A DNA stretch of 64,000 nt from Acidocella aromatica. GTDB lineage: Bacteria > Pseudomonadota > Alphaproteobacteria > Acetobacterales > Acetobacteraceae. Numbering within the stretch: position 1 is the first letter of the stretch; each line of letters opens with the position of its first letter. The translations under genes were made by a program, and so were the position numbers. Shown here one piece after another: positions 45,158 to 53,668 of this stretch. The DNA lies in assembly GCF_014201825.1 (NCBI RefSeq), contig NZ_JACHFJ010000001.1, positions 248,001 to 312,000 of the forward strand. Reading direction: 5' to 3'. Below the pieces are notes generated by a model. The model made no database searches. It had not been told where the DNA came from and saw only the letters and a program-made list of their open reading frames with translations.

Positions 45158-45787
45158 TCACTCTACCGGGGAAGCGCCTTGCGGCAAAGGTGTATCCGCC
45201 TCCGCAACAGGCTTGGGCGAGAAACGATTGACGATTGACTCGGCCCGGGCGAGCGCCTTGTCCACCGCCGCCATGGTGGCGGTCAGGTCCTCGCTCTCGT
45301 CATCGGCCCAGGCGCGGACGCCATAAGCCCAGACCGCCAGCAGGCCGCGCTTGGCCAGCGCGCCGCGCAGGCCGGTGGCGTCCACGCCCGCGCCTTCCAG
45401 CAGCCAGCCCATGGAGGCGATGTTGAGTTCCGCCATCACGAAGGCCAGAGGCGGGCAGAACGGCAAAGCGCGCAGCAGCGCCACCACGCCGGGGCGGTAC
45501 ATCTGCAAAAAATCGAACCGGCGGAGCAGAATGTCGAACAGCCTGTCGCGCACGCTGCCCTCGGTGAGGGCGTTGTTCAGCGCCGCCGTATCGGCCATCT
45601 CGCCGAACTTTTTCAGGATCGCGCCGGTGCAGGGATAGGCGGCGCGCACCTTCGCCAGATCCAGCCCGGCATACCGCGCGGCAGCGGCGGGGGAGACGTG
45701 CCTCCACCCCTTCTCCGCACCAAGCGCGAAGGCGGCGGTAACCAGTGTGGCGTCAGCCAGCGCGGTATCGAAGTCCATTTCGTTCAT
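45158..45787 (-). CDS. COQ9/TetR-like helical protein
   Basis: A 209-residue helical protein. The N-terminal 55 residues (TLVTAAFALGAEKGWRHVSP, then AGLDLAKVRAAYP) resemble a TetR-type helix-turn-helix, and the end (GLLAVWAYGVRAWADDESED) resembles the COQ9 C-terminal region. COQ9 itself is a TetR-fold lipid-binding protein in ubiquinone synthesis, so either label fits. It starts 43 bases upstream of the phasin gene and may be co-transcribed. I rate the family call as uncertain. Confidence 0.5.
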   Translation of the reverse strand: MNEMDFDTALADATLVTAAFALGAEKGWRHVSPAAAARYAGLDLAKVRAAYPCTGAILKKFGEMADTAALNNALTEGSVRDRLFDILLRRFDFLQMYRPGVVALLRALPFCPPLAFVMAELNIASMGWLLEGAGVDATGLRGALAKRGLLAVWAYGVRAWADDESEDLTATMAAVDKALARAESIVNRFSPKPVAEADTPLPQGASPVE

Positions 45788-45827
45788 GCCGGGAGTGTAG
45801 GCATGGATGACGGCTTTGCCAAGGAAA

Positions 45828-46379
45828 TCATCCGATTGGACGCAACCCCCGGCGATACGCTTCGGTCAGGCCGAGATAATGCGGCACCGTCTCGTCCCAT
45901 TTGGCGCGCTCATCGTCGGTCATCACGCGGGAGAGCTTGGCGGGGCTGCCCATCCACAGCTCCTGCCGGCCGATACGCTTGCCCGGCCCCAAAAAGCCGC
46001 GCGCCGCCAGCAGCCCGCCTTCCTCCACCACCGCGCCGTCCAGCACTGTGGCGCCCATGCCGACAAAGGCGCGGTTTTCCAGCCGGCAGGCATGGATGAT
46101 TGCGGAATGCCCGACCGTCACGTCATCGCCGATGATGGCCGGGTTGTCGCCATGGTCCACGTGGATCACCGTACCATCCTGGATATTGCTCCGCGCGCCC
46201 ACGATCACCGGGTTGGTGTCGCCGCGCAGCACGCAGTTGAACCAGATATTCGCGCCCGGGCCGATGCGCACATCGCCGATCAGCACGGCTGTGGGAGCCA
46301 CCCAGGCCGTGGGGTCGATCTGCGGTTTCAACTCGCCCAGGGCGTAGAGCAGCCCGCCCGGTTTCTGCGCCTCGGACAT
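45828..46379 (-). CDS. Gamma-class carbonic anhydrase-like hexapeptide-repeat protein
   Basis: A 183-residue left-handed beta-helix protein made of hexapeptide repeats (VLIGDVRIGPGANIW and NPVIVGARSNIQDG). The metal histidines are expected in VIHVDHG and TVGHSAIIHAC, consistent with the gamma-carbonic anhydrase/PaaY group. Some members lack measurable carbonic anhydrase activity. Its ATG overlaps the argC stop by one base (TGATG), so the two genes are translationally coupled; a functional link with arginine synthesis (bicarbonate for carbamoyl phosphate) is only a guess. Confidence 0.9.
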   Translation of the reverse strand: MSEAQKPGGLLYALGELKPQIDPTAWVAPTAVLIGDVRIGPGANIWFNCVLRGDTNPVIVGARSNIQDGTVIHVDHGDNPAIIGDDVTVGHSAIIHACRLENRAFVGMGATVLDGAVVEEGGLLAARGFLGPGKRIGRQELWMGSPAKLSRVMTDDERAKWDETVPHYLGLTEAYRRGLRPIG

Positions 46380-47284
46380 CAAGCACCTCCCAGCATCAGG
46401 TTGATATTCTGCACCGCCGCCCCGGACGCCCCCTTGCCGAGGTTGTCCAACCGGGCAATCAGCACCGCGTGCCCCGCCGACTCATTGGCGGCAACGAAGA
46501 TTTCCAACTTATCGGTATTGTTCAGCGCCTCGGGCTGCAAATTGGCGGCATGCAGGCCCGGATGCGCGATCACATTCTCCGCGCCGGCATAATAGTCGGA
46601 ATACGCCTCCGCGAGACGCTCCGCCGTGGGATGGCCACGCAGCTGGTCGAGGAACATCGGAACACAAACCAGCATCCCCTGCGCGAAATGCCCCACCGAG
46701 GGGACGAAAAGCGGCCGCCGGTTGAGCCCGGCATACTGCATGATTTCGGGGATATGCTTGTGCGCAAGGCCCAACGCGTACAGCTCAAAGGCCGGGCCGC
46801 CCTCCGCCTCGTGCGCCGCAATCATTGCCTTGCCGCCACCCGAATAGCCCGAGATGGCGTTGATGCTGAGCGCCTGCCCCGGCCCCAACAACCCCAGCTT
46901 GACCAGCGGATGCAACAACGCGATGGCCCCGGTGGCGTAGCAGCCCGGATTCGCCACCAGCCGCGCCTGAGCGATGGCCGCCGCTTGGCCCGGGGCCAAC
47001 TCGGGGAAGCCGTACACCCACCCGCGCGCCACGCGGTGGGCGGTGCTGGCGTCCAGAAACCGGGTGCCCTCAGGGGCAATCGCTATAGCCTCACGCGCCG
47101 CGTCATCGGGCAGGCACAGCACGGTGAGGTCGGCCTCCGCCATCGCCGCGGCGCGGGCCTCGGGCGATTTGCGGTGCGCGTCGTCCAGCGTGACGAGGCT
47201 GACATGGGGGACTGCGGCGAGCCGCTGGGCGATGCCAAGCCCGGTGGTCCCGGCTTGGCCGTCGATGAAAATCTTGGCACTCAT
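46379..47284 (-). CDS. argC: N-acetyl-gamma-glutamyl-phosphate reductase (short, type 2)
   Basis: ArgC reduces N-acetylglutamyl phosphate with NADPH in arginine synthesis. The 301-residue protein is the shorter type-2 form: FIDGQAGTTGLGIAQRL at the nucleotide loop, the catalytic cysteine in NPGCYATG and FVPSVGHFAQGMLV further on. It is coupled to the carbonic anhydrase-like gene. It is divergent from secB. argH, for the last step, is 2 kb away on the other strand. Confidence 0.94.
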   Translation of the reverse strand: MSAKIFIDGQAGTTGLGIAQRLAAVPHVSLVTLDDAHRKSPEARAAAMAEADLTVLCLPDDAAREAIAIAPEGTRFLDASTAHRVARGWVYGFPELAPGQAAAIAQARLVANPGCYATGAIALLHPLVKLGLLGPGQALSINAISGYSGGGKAMIAAHEAEGGPAFELYALGLAHKHIPEIMQYAGLNRRPLFVPSVGHFAQGMLVCVPMFLDQLRGHPTAERLAEAYSDYYAGAENVIAHPGLHAANLQPEALNNTDKLEIFVAANESAGHAVLIARLDNLGKGASGAAVQNINLMLGGA

Positions 47285-47356
47285 GCGGCTCTACTTATCA
47301 CGCCGCCGCCGCCGTGCTAGGGCGGGCCAGGACCACCCTACAGGAAATTTATAATC

Positions 47357-47857
47357 ATGTCCGAGCAAGCGACCGCCCCGGCCCAGCCGCCCCTCGTCGT
47401 CAACATCCAGTACACCAAGGACCTGTCCTTCGAGGTGCCGAACGCCCCGGCGATCTTCACCAGCCTGCGTAGCGCCCCGCATGTGAACATCAACCTGGAT
47501 GTGCAGGTCCGCCGGATCGAGGAAGCGCACACCGTGTTCGAAGTGACGCTGGCCGTGCGCGCCGAGGGCACCACCCCGACCGATGGCTCGGACAAGCCGA
47601 CCGTGGTGTTCATCGCCGATCTCGCCTATGCTGGCGTGTTTACCCTCAACGGCGTGCCCGAGGCCCAGCACGAGCCGATCCTGCTCGTGGAATGCCCGCG
47701 CCTGCTCTTCCCCTTCGCCCGCAACATCCTGGCTGATGTCACCCGCGATGGCGGCCTGCCGCCGGTGATGCTGGGGCCGATCGACTTCGTCGGCCTGTGG
47801 CAGCAGCGCCGGTCCCAGCAGGGCCTGGCCAACATCCAGCCCATCGCCAACGCGTAA
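47357..47857 (+). CDS. secB: Protein-export chaperone SecB
   Basis: SecB is a cytoplasmic tetrameric chaperone that holds preproteins unfolded and passes them to SecA. The 166-residue protein has the family hallmarks NIQYTKDLSFEVPNAPAIF, VTLAVRAEG, ECPRLLFPFARNILADVTRD, GLPPVMLGPIDFVGLW. The acidic SecA-binding surface is present. It is followed by a strong terminator. Confidence 0.96.
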   Translation: MSEQATAPAQPPLVVNIQYTKDLSFEVPNAPAIFTSLRSAPHVNINLDVQVRRIEEAHTVFEVTLAVRAEGTTPTDGSDKPTVVFIADLAYAGVFTLNGVPEAQHEPILLVECPRLLFPFARNILADVTRDGGLPPVMLGPIDFVGLWQQRRSQQGLANIQPIANA

Positions 47858-47860
47858 CCA

Positions 47861-47897
47861 AAAAAAGCCCGGCAGCGCCAAACTGCCGGGCTTTTTT
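47861..47897. terminator. Bidirectional rho-independent terminator
   Basis: GCCCGGCAG (47867-47875), a 7-base loop and CTGCCGGGC (47883-47891), with six A before and six T after. It ends secB and, on the minus strand, the TlpA-like gene whose stop lies at 47900. Confidence 0.93.
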
Positions 47898-47899
47898 GT

Positions 47900-48511
47900 T
47901 CACAGCGGCACCGCGGCCGGCTTCTCCTTTTGCGGCTTTGCCAGCCCGCCCAGAAACTCGAACACCATTTGGGTGTTCCAATCGGCCGCGCCATCCAGCC
48001 GCGCCACCAACCGCCCTTCGGCGTCCAGCACGATCGTCACCGGCACGCCATCCGTATCCAGCACGTCCAGGCTATGGCCATCCGGGTCCAGCAGCACGGG
48101 CAGGTCGTGGATCTTGCGGCTAGCGAAAAACGGCTTCACCGCCGCCGCGCCGTCAACGTCGATGGCAATCGGCAGCACCAACCCGCCAAAGGGCTTGATG
48201 CGCTCGGCCAGGGCGGCGAGGCTCGGCAGTTCCTCGCCGCAGGGGCCACACCATGTGGCCCAGATATTCACCACCAGCACATGGCCCTTGTAATCCGCCA
48301 GTGTCAGCCTGCGCCCCTTGTCGGTGCTGAACACCAGCGGCGGCGCGGCGGAAGGGGTAAGCTGCGTCCAGGCCAAGGCGGCATCCGGCAGAGCATCTTC
48401 GCTGCTCTGCGCCACGGCGCGATTGCCCCAGGCGGCGGCAATGGCTAATCCAGGGGCGGCGGCGATGATGGATCGCCTGGATAGCAAAGGGCGCTTGGAC
48501 GTGACGGACAA
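47900..48511 (-). CDS. TlpA-family thiol-disulphide protein, probably Tat-exported
   Basis: A 203-residue thioredoxin-fold protein with the active site WATWCGPC and the typical [12 protein letters not shown] and [16 protein letters not shown] stretches. The N-terminus has a twin-arginine-like leader ([20 protein letters not shown]), so it may be Tat-exported to the periplasm, where it would reduce or handle thiols (cytochrome c maturation). No ATG fits; a TTG at 48511 has GGAG eight bases upstream. That start overlaps the divergent argH start by 11 bases, an unusual arrangement. Confidence 0.82.
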   Translation of the reverse strand: MSVTSKRPLLSRRSIIAAAPGLAIAAAWGNRAVAQSSEDALPDAALAWTQLTPSAAPPLVFSTDKGRRLTLADYKGHVLVVNIWATWCGPCGEELPSLAALAERIKPFGGLVLPIAIDVDGAAAVKPFFASRKIHDLPVLLDPDGHSLDVLDTDGVPVTIVLDAEGRLVARLDGAADWNTQMVFEFLGGLAKPQKEKPAAVPL

Positions 48512-49907
48512 GAACAATTCTCCGGTAAAAGGCCAGCTGCAATGGGGCGGACGGTTCGGCGCCGGCCCCGATGCGGTGATGCAGGCCATTAATGTCTCGA
48601 TCGGCTTCGACCGCAAGCTCTGGGCGCAGGACATTGCCGGCAGCCAGGCGCATGCCGCGATGCTGGCCAAGCAGGGCATCATCACTCCCGAGGATCAGGC
48701 CGCCATCAAGCGCGGACTGGAGGATATCGCCGACGACATCGAGGATGGCCGCTTCGGCTTCTCGGACGCGCTGGAGGACATCCACACCAATATCGAGGTC
48801 CGCCTGACCGAGCGCATCGGCGAGGCCGCACGCCGCCTGCACACCGCCCGCAGCCGCAACGACCAAGTGGCGACCGACTTCAAGCTCTATGTGCGCGAGG
48901 CCATCGACGGCATCCTGGCCCAGGTGAAGGATCTGATGCTCGCTTTGGCCGAGCGCGCCGCCGAGCATGCCGCCACGGTGATGCCGGGCTTCACCCATCT
49001 GCAAACGGCGCAGCCGGTCACCTTCGGGCATCATCTGCTGGCCTATGTGGAGATGCTGGGCCGCGATTCCGGCCGCCTGGAAGACGCCCGCAAGCGCCTC
49101 AACGAATGCCCTCTGGGCGCCGCCGCCCTGGCCGGCACGTCCTTCCCCATCGACCGCTTCGCCACCGCCACGGCGCTCGGCTTCGACCGCCCGACCGCCA
49201 ACTCGCTCGATTCGGTCTCCGACCGCGATTTTGCGCTGGAATTCCTCTCGGCGCTGTCGATCATGGCGATGCATCTCTCCCGCTTCGCCGAGGAGATCAT
49301 CATCTGGTGCTCCTCGCCCTACCGGCTGATCTCGCTCTCCGACGCCTTCACCACCGGCTCCTCGATCATGCCGCAGAAGCGCAACCCGGACGCCGCCGAG
49401 CTGACCAAGGCCAAGACCGGGCGCATCTTCGGCCATCTGCTCGGCCTGCTCACCGTGATGAAGGGCCTGCCCATGGCCTATGCCAAGGACATGCAGGAGG
49501 ACAAGGAGCCGGTGTTCGACGCCGTGGACGCCATCACCCTCAGCCTCGCCGCCACGGCGGGCATGGTGCGCGACCTCACCGCCGACACCGCCCGCATGGC
49601 GGCCCTGGCGGGCAGCGGCTTCTCCACCGCCACGGACCTCGCCGACTGGCTGGTGCGGGTGCTGAAGATGCCCTTCCGCGACGCGCATCATGTCACGGGC
49701 CGCATCGTGCGTATCGCCGAGGAGCGCGGGGTGGATATCTCCGAGCTGTCCCTGGCCGAAATGCAATCCGTGGAGCCGCGCATCACGCAGGAGATTTTCG
49801 ACGTGCTGACGGTTCAGGCCTCGGTCGCCTCGCGCACCAGCTTCGGCGGCACCGCGCCGCAGAACGTGGCCAAGGCCGCTGCCCTGTGGCTGGAGAAACT
49901 CAAATGA
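48501..49907 (+). CDS. argH: Argininosuccinate lyase
   Basis: ArgH cleaves argininosuccinate to arginine and fumarate. The 468-residue protein begins near [13 protein letters not shown], has [31 protein letters not shown] and the superfamily signature [11 protein letters not shown] with the catalytic serine, and ends [12 protein letters not shown]. The GTG at 48501 puts the conserved WGGRF 12 residues in, as usual, with AAGGG nine bases upstream. ATGs at 48465 and 48468 are alternatives. Its stop overlaps the LptM-like start as ATGA. Confidence 0.95.
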   Translation: MTDKNNSPVKGQLQWGGRFGAGPDAVMQAINVSIGFDRKLWAQDIAGSQAHAAMLAKQGIITPEDQAAIKRGLEDIADDIEDGRFGFSDALEDIHTNIEVRLTERIGEAARRLHTARSRNDQVATDFKLYVREAIDGILAQVKDLMLALAERAAEHAATVMPGFTHLQTAQPVTFGHHLLAYVEMLGRDSGRLEDARKRLNECPLGAAALAGTSFPIDRFATATALGFDRPTANSLDSVSDRDFALEFLSALSIMAMHLSRFAEEIIIWCSSPYRLISLSDAFTTGSSIMPQKRNPDAAELTKAKTGRIFGHLLGLLTVMKGLPMAYAKDMQEDKEPVFDAVDAITLSLAATAGMVRDLTADTARMAALAGSGFSTATDLADWLVRVLKMPFRDAHHVTGRIVRIAEERGVDISELSLAEMQSVEPRITQEIFDVLTVQASVASRTSFGGTAPQNVAKAAALWLEKLK

Positions 49908-50026
49908 AGCCGCTGCTGGCCTTGCTCTGCCTGCTGGCGCTGGCGGGCTGCGGCCGGCGCGGCGCGCCCGTGCCGCCCGGCCCGGCGCAGGATATCGTCT
50001 ACCCCCACCCCTACCCGTCTGAATAA
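49904..50026 (+). CDS. LptM-like small lipoprotein
   Basis: A 40-residue lipoprotein, [20 protein letters not shown] and then a Pro-rich tail ending YPHPYPSE. The lipobox LAGC gives cysteine 16, followed by [10 protein letters not shown]. Small lipoproteins of this form (LptM/YifL) lie beside lysA/dapF or argH in proteobacteria. In E. coli LptM helps assemble the LptD barrel with its disulphides. It overlaps argH by four bases and lies 11 bases before lysA, so all three are one transcript. It is too short to be called by many gene finders. Confidence 0.75.
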   Translation: MKPLLALLCLLALAGCGRRGAPVPPGPAQDIVYPHPYPSE

Positions 50027-50037
50027 AGTAACGACCC

Positions 50038-51351
50038 ATGGCTGATGTTTATACCGGCGCGGAGCCGGATCTGGCGGCATTGCTCGCCGCCCGCCCGGCT
50101 TTCTCGATGAACGTGCGCGAAGGCCTGAGCTTCGAATCCGTGCCCCTGAACGCGATCGCGGACCAGTTCGGCACGCCCGTATGGGTGTATGGCGCGGGCA
50201 GCATCCGCGCGCGTTTCGCGGCACTCAAGGCGGCCTTCGCGGGCGAGAACCTGCCCGTGCATATCCATTACGCGGTTAAGGCCAACGACCATCTGGCCAT
50301 CCTCAGCCAGTTCCAGCGCCTTGGCGCGGGGGCGGATGTGGTCAGCATCGGCGAGTTCCTGCGCGCCCGCCAGGCTGGCGTGGCGGCGGCGGATATCGTG
50401 TATTCCGGCGTCGGCAAATCGGCGGAGGAGCTGGAGACCGCACTGGGCCAGGGCATCGGGCAGATCAACGTGGAAAGCGCCGAGGAGCTGGAGATGCTCT
50501 CCGGCATCGCCACGCGGCTGGGCGTGACCGCCCCGGTGGTGCTGCGCATGAACCCGGATGTGGATGCCGGCACCCACGCCAAGATCACCACCGGCCTCGC
50601 CGAGAACAAATTCGGCATCGCGGCGGCGGATATCCCCGCCCTTTACGCCCACGCCGCCAGCCTGCCGGGGATCAGGGCGCTGGGTCTGGCGCTGCATATC
50701 GGCAGCCAGATCCTCTCCACCGAGCCCTACGCCAAGGCCTACGCCAAGGCCGCCGACATGGTGCGTGCCCTGCGCGACCAGAGGTTGAGCGTCGAGGTGC
50801 TGGACCTCGGCGGCGGCATCGGCATTGGCTACCATGACGAACCGGGCATGAATCTCGCCGCCTTCGCCGCCACGATCCGCCGCACGGTGGGTGATCTCGG
50901 CGTGCGGCTGATGGTGGAGCCGGGGCGGTATCTGGTGGGGCCGGCTGGCCTGCTGCTGGCCTCGGTGATTTTGCAGAAGCGCACGCAGAAGCGCTTCGTG
51001 GTGCTGGACGCCGCGATGAACGAGCTGATGCGCCCGGCGCTCTACGAGGCATGGCACGGCATCCTGCCCGTGGACCCGGCTTTGTTCCACACCGCGCAGA
51101 CGCAAGCCGATGTCGTCGGCCCGATCTGCGAAAGCGCAGATTGCTTCGCCCAGGACCGCGCCTTGCCCGACCTGCCCCCCGGCACCCGCGTAGCGCTGCT
51201 GGATACTGGAGCCTACGGCGCGGTGATGAGCAGCGCCTATAACGCCCGCCCGCGCGCTGCTTCGGTGCTGGTCGATGGCGGCAAGGCGGTGTTGATCACT
51301 CCACGCCAGCCCCCGCAGGACCTCTGGGCGGACGAGATCGTTCCCGCCTAA
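50038..51351 (+). CDS. lysA: Diaminopimelate decarboxylase
   Basis: LysA decarboxylates meso-diaminopimelate to lysine with pyridoxal phosphate. The 437-residue protein has the PLP lysine in HYAVKAN (Lys81), the phosphate-binding glycine loop in LGGGIGIGY, the EPGRYLVGPAG motif and the active-site cysteine in VGPICESADCFA. It is of normal length. Its upstream neighbours argH and the LptM-like gene give the common argH-lipoprotein-lysA cluster. It converges with copD, with only four bases between stops. Confidence 0.95.
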   Translation: MADVYTGAEPDLAALLAARPAFSMNVREGLSFESVPLNAIADQFGTPVWVYGAGSIRARFAALKAAFAGENLPVHIHYAVKANDHLAILSQFQRLGAGADVVSIGEFLRARQAGVAAADIVYSGVGKSAEELETALGQGIGQINVESAEELEMLSGIATRLGVTAPVVLRMNPDVDAGTHAKITTGLAENKFGIAAADIPALYAHAASLPGIRALGLALHIGSQILSTEPYAKAYAKAADMVRALRDQRLSVEVLDLGGGIGIGYHDEPGMNLAAFAATIRRTVGDLGVRLMVEPGRYLVGPAGLLLASVILQKRTQKRFVVLDAAMNELMRPALYEAWHGILPVDPALFHTAQTQADVVGPICESADCFAQDRALPDLPPGTRVALLDTGAYGAVMSSAYNARPRAASVLVDGGKAVLITPRQPPQDLWADEIVPA

Positions 51352-51355
51352 GACC

Positions 51356-52228
51356 TTACATCCCCGCCATGCCAGCCATGGCGGGGGGCTCCAGTTGCAA
51401 TAGCACCCCGGCGGCGAGCAGAACGGCAAAACCAAGACCGATTTCCAGCGCCACGGTGCGACATAAGGCGGCGCGGCTGCCCGGCAGGCTTGGGGTGAGA
51501 CGAAACTTGTTGCGCGCGGCTAGGCCAATGAGCACCGCCAGCGCCAGGAGCTTCGCGCTGACCAAGGCACCATAGGCCGAGGAAAACAGCGCCCCCACCC
51601 CGCCGATCAGCAGTACGAACTGCACCACCGCCGCGCTCAACAGCACGGCCACGCAGGCCATGCCCAACGGCGAGAAGCGCCTCGCCAGGCGCGCGGCTTC
51701 ATCCCCCGGCAAATGCCGTAGCGCCAGCAACAGCGCCGGCAACGTACCCAGCCACAACGCTGCCCCGGCCAGATGTAGCACGGCGCTGGCCAGCAGCACA
51801 TTACCCTCCGGCCCGTTCATGGCTCCGCCATGCCCCAGCCAAGCCTGGGCCAACACGCCGCCCAACCCCAGCAGGGCGGCAGGGCGCGTCCAACCTGCTT
51901 GGAACAGCAGCATGGCCAGCAGCAGCACGGCCACACGCCCCAGCAGCAGCGCGCCGAAGCGCGTATCCTGCGCCACGATCGGACTGGCGGTGATGATATC
52001 AGCCCAGCCCTGGGCCGCGGCGAAATACGCTGTTTGCAGCAGAAACCATCCCGCTCCCGCTCCAAGCGCCAGGGCGAAGCCGCCCCAGGCCAGAAGTTTA
52101 AGCCCCGGCACCCGCGCCCCGCGCAGCAGCGTGGCGGCCAGGACCATGGTGCCGGACACGGAAAAACACCCAGCCAGATGCAGCCCCCGGCACAACCCGC
52201 GCAGCACCAGCCAAGCGGGACTGTCCAT
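51356..52228 (-). CDS. copD: CopD-family copper resistance membrane protein
   Basis: The 290-residue membrane protein has about eight hydrophobic segments, with the conserved motifs LAGCFSVSGTMVLAAT (near the N-terminus), HLAGAALWLGTLPAL and ALVSAKLLALAVLIGLAARNKFRL. These are CopD/PcoD-like (copper import or delivery to the cytoplasm). The ATG at 52228 overlaps the copC stop by one base (TAATG). CopC and CopD normally work together, CopC handing periplasmic copper to CopD. Confidence 0.82.
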   Translation of the reverse strand: MDSPAWLVLRGLCRGLHLAGCFSVSGTMVLAATLLRGARVPGLKLLAWGGFALALGAGAGWFLLQTAYFAAAQGWADIITASPIVAQDTRFGALLLGRVAVLLLAMLLFQAGWTRPAALLGLGGVLAQAWLGHGGAMNGPEGNVLLASAVLHLAGAALWLGTLPALLLALRHLPGDEAARLARRFSPLGMACVAVLLSAAVVQFVLLIGGVGALFSSAYGALVSAKLLALAVLIGLAARNKFRLTPSLPGSRAALCRTVALEIGLGFAVLLAAGVLLQLEPPAMAGMAGM

Positions 52229-52578
52229 TAAGGGGAGACGGTGAAGCTGAAGCTGCCCTGGGTCTTGTGCGTGTCCTGCGAGAGGGCATGCCACGTCACG
52301 ACATATTTGCCCGGCGCGGTGATGTGCATGGGCACGGCCAGCTCGTTCTCATGCCCAGGCACGGGTTGGGGCTTGGCGGTTTGCACCTGCGCACCGTCCG
52401 GCCCGGCCACCGTCACGGTGCAGAAAGGCACTTCCAGCCCCTCGGTATAGGTGAGCAGAAGCTGCGCGGGCGGGGTGGCGACTACGGCGCCGACGCTGGG
52501 CTCAGCACTCTTGAGGAAGGCATGAGCAAAGGCGGGAGCCGGCGCGAACACGGCCAGCAGCGGCAGCAAACGCTTCAT
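52228..52578 (-). CDS. copC: CopC-family periplasmic copper-binding protein
   Basis: A 116-residue exported protein. The signal peptide is cleaved before HAFLKSAEP, so the mature chain begins with the copper-binding histidine. The beta-barrel motifs PAQLLLTYTEGLEVPF and TWHALSQDTHKTQGSFSF follow; the latter holds the second histidine. The ATG at 52578 is preferred because GGAGG lies seven bases upstream. It is the first gene of copC-copD. Confidence 0.9.
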   Translation of the reverse strand: MKRLLPLLAVFAPAPAFAHAFLKSAEPSVGAVVATPPAQLLLTYTEGLEVPFCTVTVAGPDGAQVQTAKPQPVPGHENELAVPMHITAPGKYVVTWHALSQDTHKTQGSFSFTVSP

Positions 52579-52603
52579 CACCGCCCCTCCCGTCCTACGC
52601 CGT

Positions 52604-53170
52604 TCAGAACCAGCCGAACAGGCGCTGGAAAACCCCCTGCGACTGGTTGCTGTTCTGCGGCGTGGCGCCGGTGGTCACCGGCTGGCCGAGCGCCTGATTC
52701 TCCTGCAGGCGCTTCTGCTCTGCCGGGGCGTTCACCGTGGGCTGCGGCGCCGGGCCGGATCCCATCAGGCCGGAGACAAAGCCCTGCGGCTTGCTGGCGA
52801 TCATCGCGTTCTGGTTCACCTGGGCGCGGATATCGCCCTGCGGCGCGGGACCAGCCTGCTCCAGCAAAGCCTGCTCACCCGGCGTGGTGTTGCTCGGTGG
52901 CGCGGTGATAGCGTTCTGCGGCGAGACAATATTCGCGCCTTCTTGTGCGGCGTCCACCTGCTGCGGGCGCGGCTCGCCGGGATTGGGCTGCTGCAGCTGG
53001 CCGAGTTCAGGCGGCAAGGAGAGTGGGGCCTCGGTGCCGACCTGGAAGGCGTCCGGCGGCGTATTGGTGAGGCCCAGGGTCTTGCGGGTACCCTCCGTGC
53101 ACCCGGCGAGCGCCAGGGCAAGGGCGATGGTGGCGGCAGCGGCAACGGGGCGGGCGAGAACAGATTTCAT
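52604..53170 (-). CDS. BamF-like (DUF3035) lipoprotein
   Basis: A 188-residue lipoprotein: lipobox LALAGC with cysteine 24, then the DUF3035 signature PPDAFQV followed by APLSLPPELGQL. The rest is Gln/Pro/Ala-rich and probably disordered, ending in the aromatic tail FQRLFGWF. In Caulobacter, BamF is a subunit of the outer-membrane beta-barrel assembly complex. It lies nine bases from lspA, which processes lipoproteins, probably in the same transcript. Confidence 0.8.
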   Translation of the reverse strand: MKSVLARPVAAAATIALALALAGCTEGTRKTLGLTNTPPDAFQVGTEAPLSLPPELGQLQQPNPGEPRPQQVDAAQEGANIVSPQNAITAPPSNTTPGEQALLEQAGPAPQGDIRAQVNQNAMIASKPQGFVSGLMGSGPAPQPTVNAPAEQKRLQENQALGQPVTTGATPQNSNQSQGVFQRLFGWF

Positions 53171-53179
53171 GGCGTCTTC

Positions 53180-53668
53180 CTAACCTTCCCCCGGGTTAGC
53201 CGCAACGGGGGGCTTTTGTAACAGATTTTCCAGCATCAGCGCGACAACACCGCAGACAATTGCGGAATCCCCGACATTGAACACCCAGGGGTAGTACAAC
53301 CCGCCCAGATGCGCCTGGAGGAAATCCACCACCGCGCCGAAGCGCAAACGGTCGATGACATTGCCGATGGCCCCGCCCGCGATGGCCCCCACCGCGAGGG
53401 TGACCACCCATTTCTGCGTGCGCCACATCCAGGTGAACAGCGCCAGCACTACGACACTGGCGATGAGGGCCAGCAGGATTTTAGCCCCCGCCCCGGCGAA
53501 CAGCCCGAAGGTGATGCCGTGATTCCACACCAGCACGAGGTTGAGGAACGGCGCCACGGTGAGCAGATGCCCGTCCTGCAGCCCCAGCGGGTTGAGGACG
53601 AGATATTTGCTCCACTGGTCCACCCCCAGAACCAGGGCTGCGACAAGGAACCCGGCCAGACGGCGCAT
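53180..53668 (-). CDS. lspA: Lipoprotein signal peptidase (signal peptidase II)
   Basis: LspA removes signal peptides from prolipoproteins at the inner membrane. The 162-residue protein has four membrane segments and the aspartyl-protease pair: GNVIDRLRFGAVVDFL and FNVGDSAIVCG. Most relatives have FNVAD; here a glycine replaces the alanine, which should be tolerated. The start overlaps the ileS stop (TGATG). The ileS-lspA pair is common. Confidence 0.93.
   Translation of the reverse strand: MRRLAGFLVAALVLGVDQWSKYLVLNPLGLQDGHLLTVAPFLNLVLVWNHGITFGLFAGAGAKILLALIASVVVLALFTWMWRTQKWVVTLAVGAIAGGAIGNVIDRLRFGAVVDFLQAHLGGLYYPWVFNVGDSAIVCGVVALMLENLLQKPPVAANPGEG

Noticed and set aside
48153-50039. Long open frame antisense to argH (628 codons)
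   Set aside because: Shadow of argH. Only its last part coincides with the frame used by nothing convincing.
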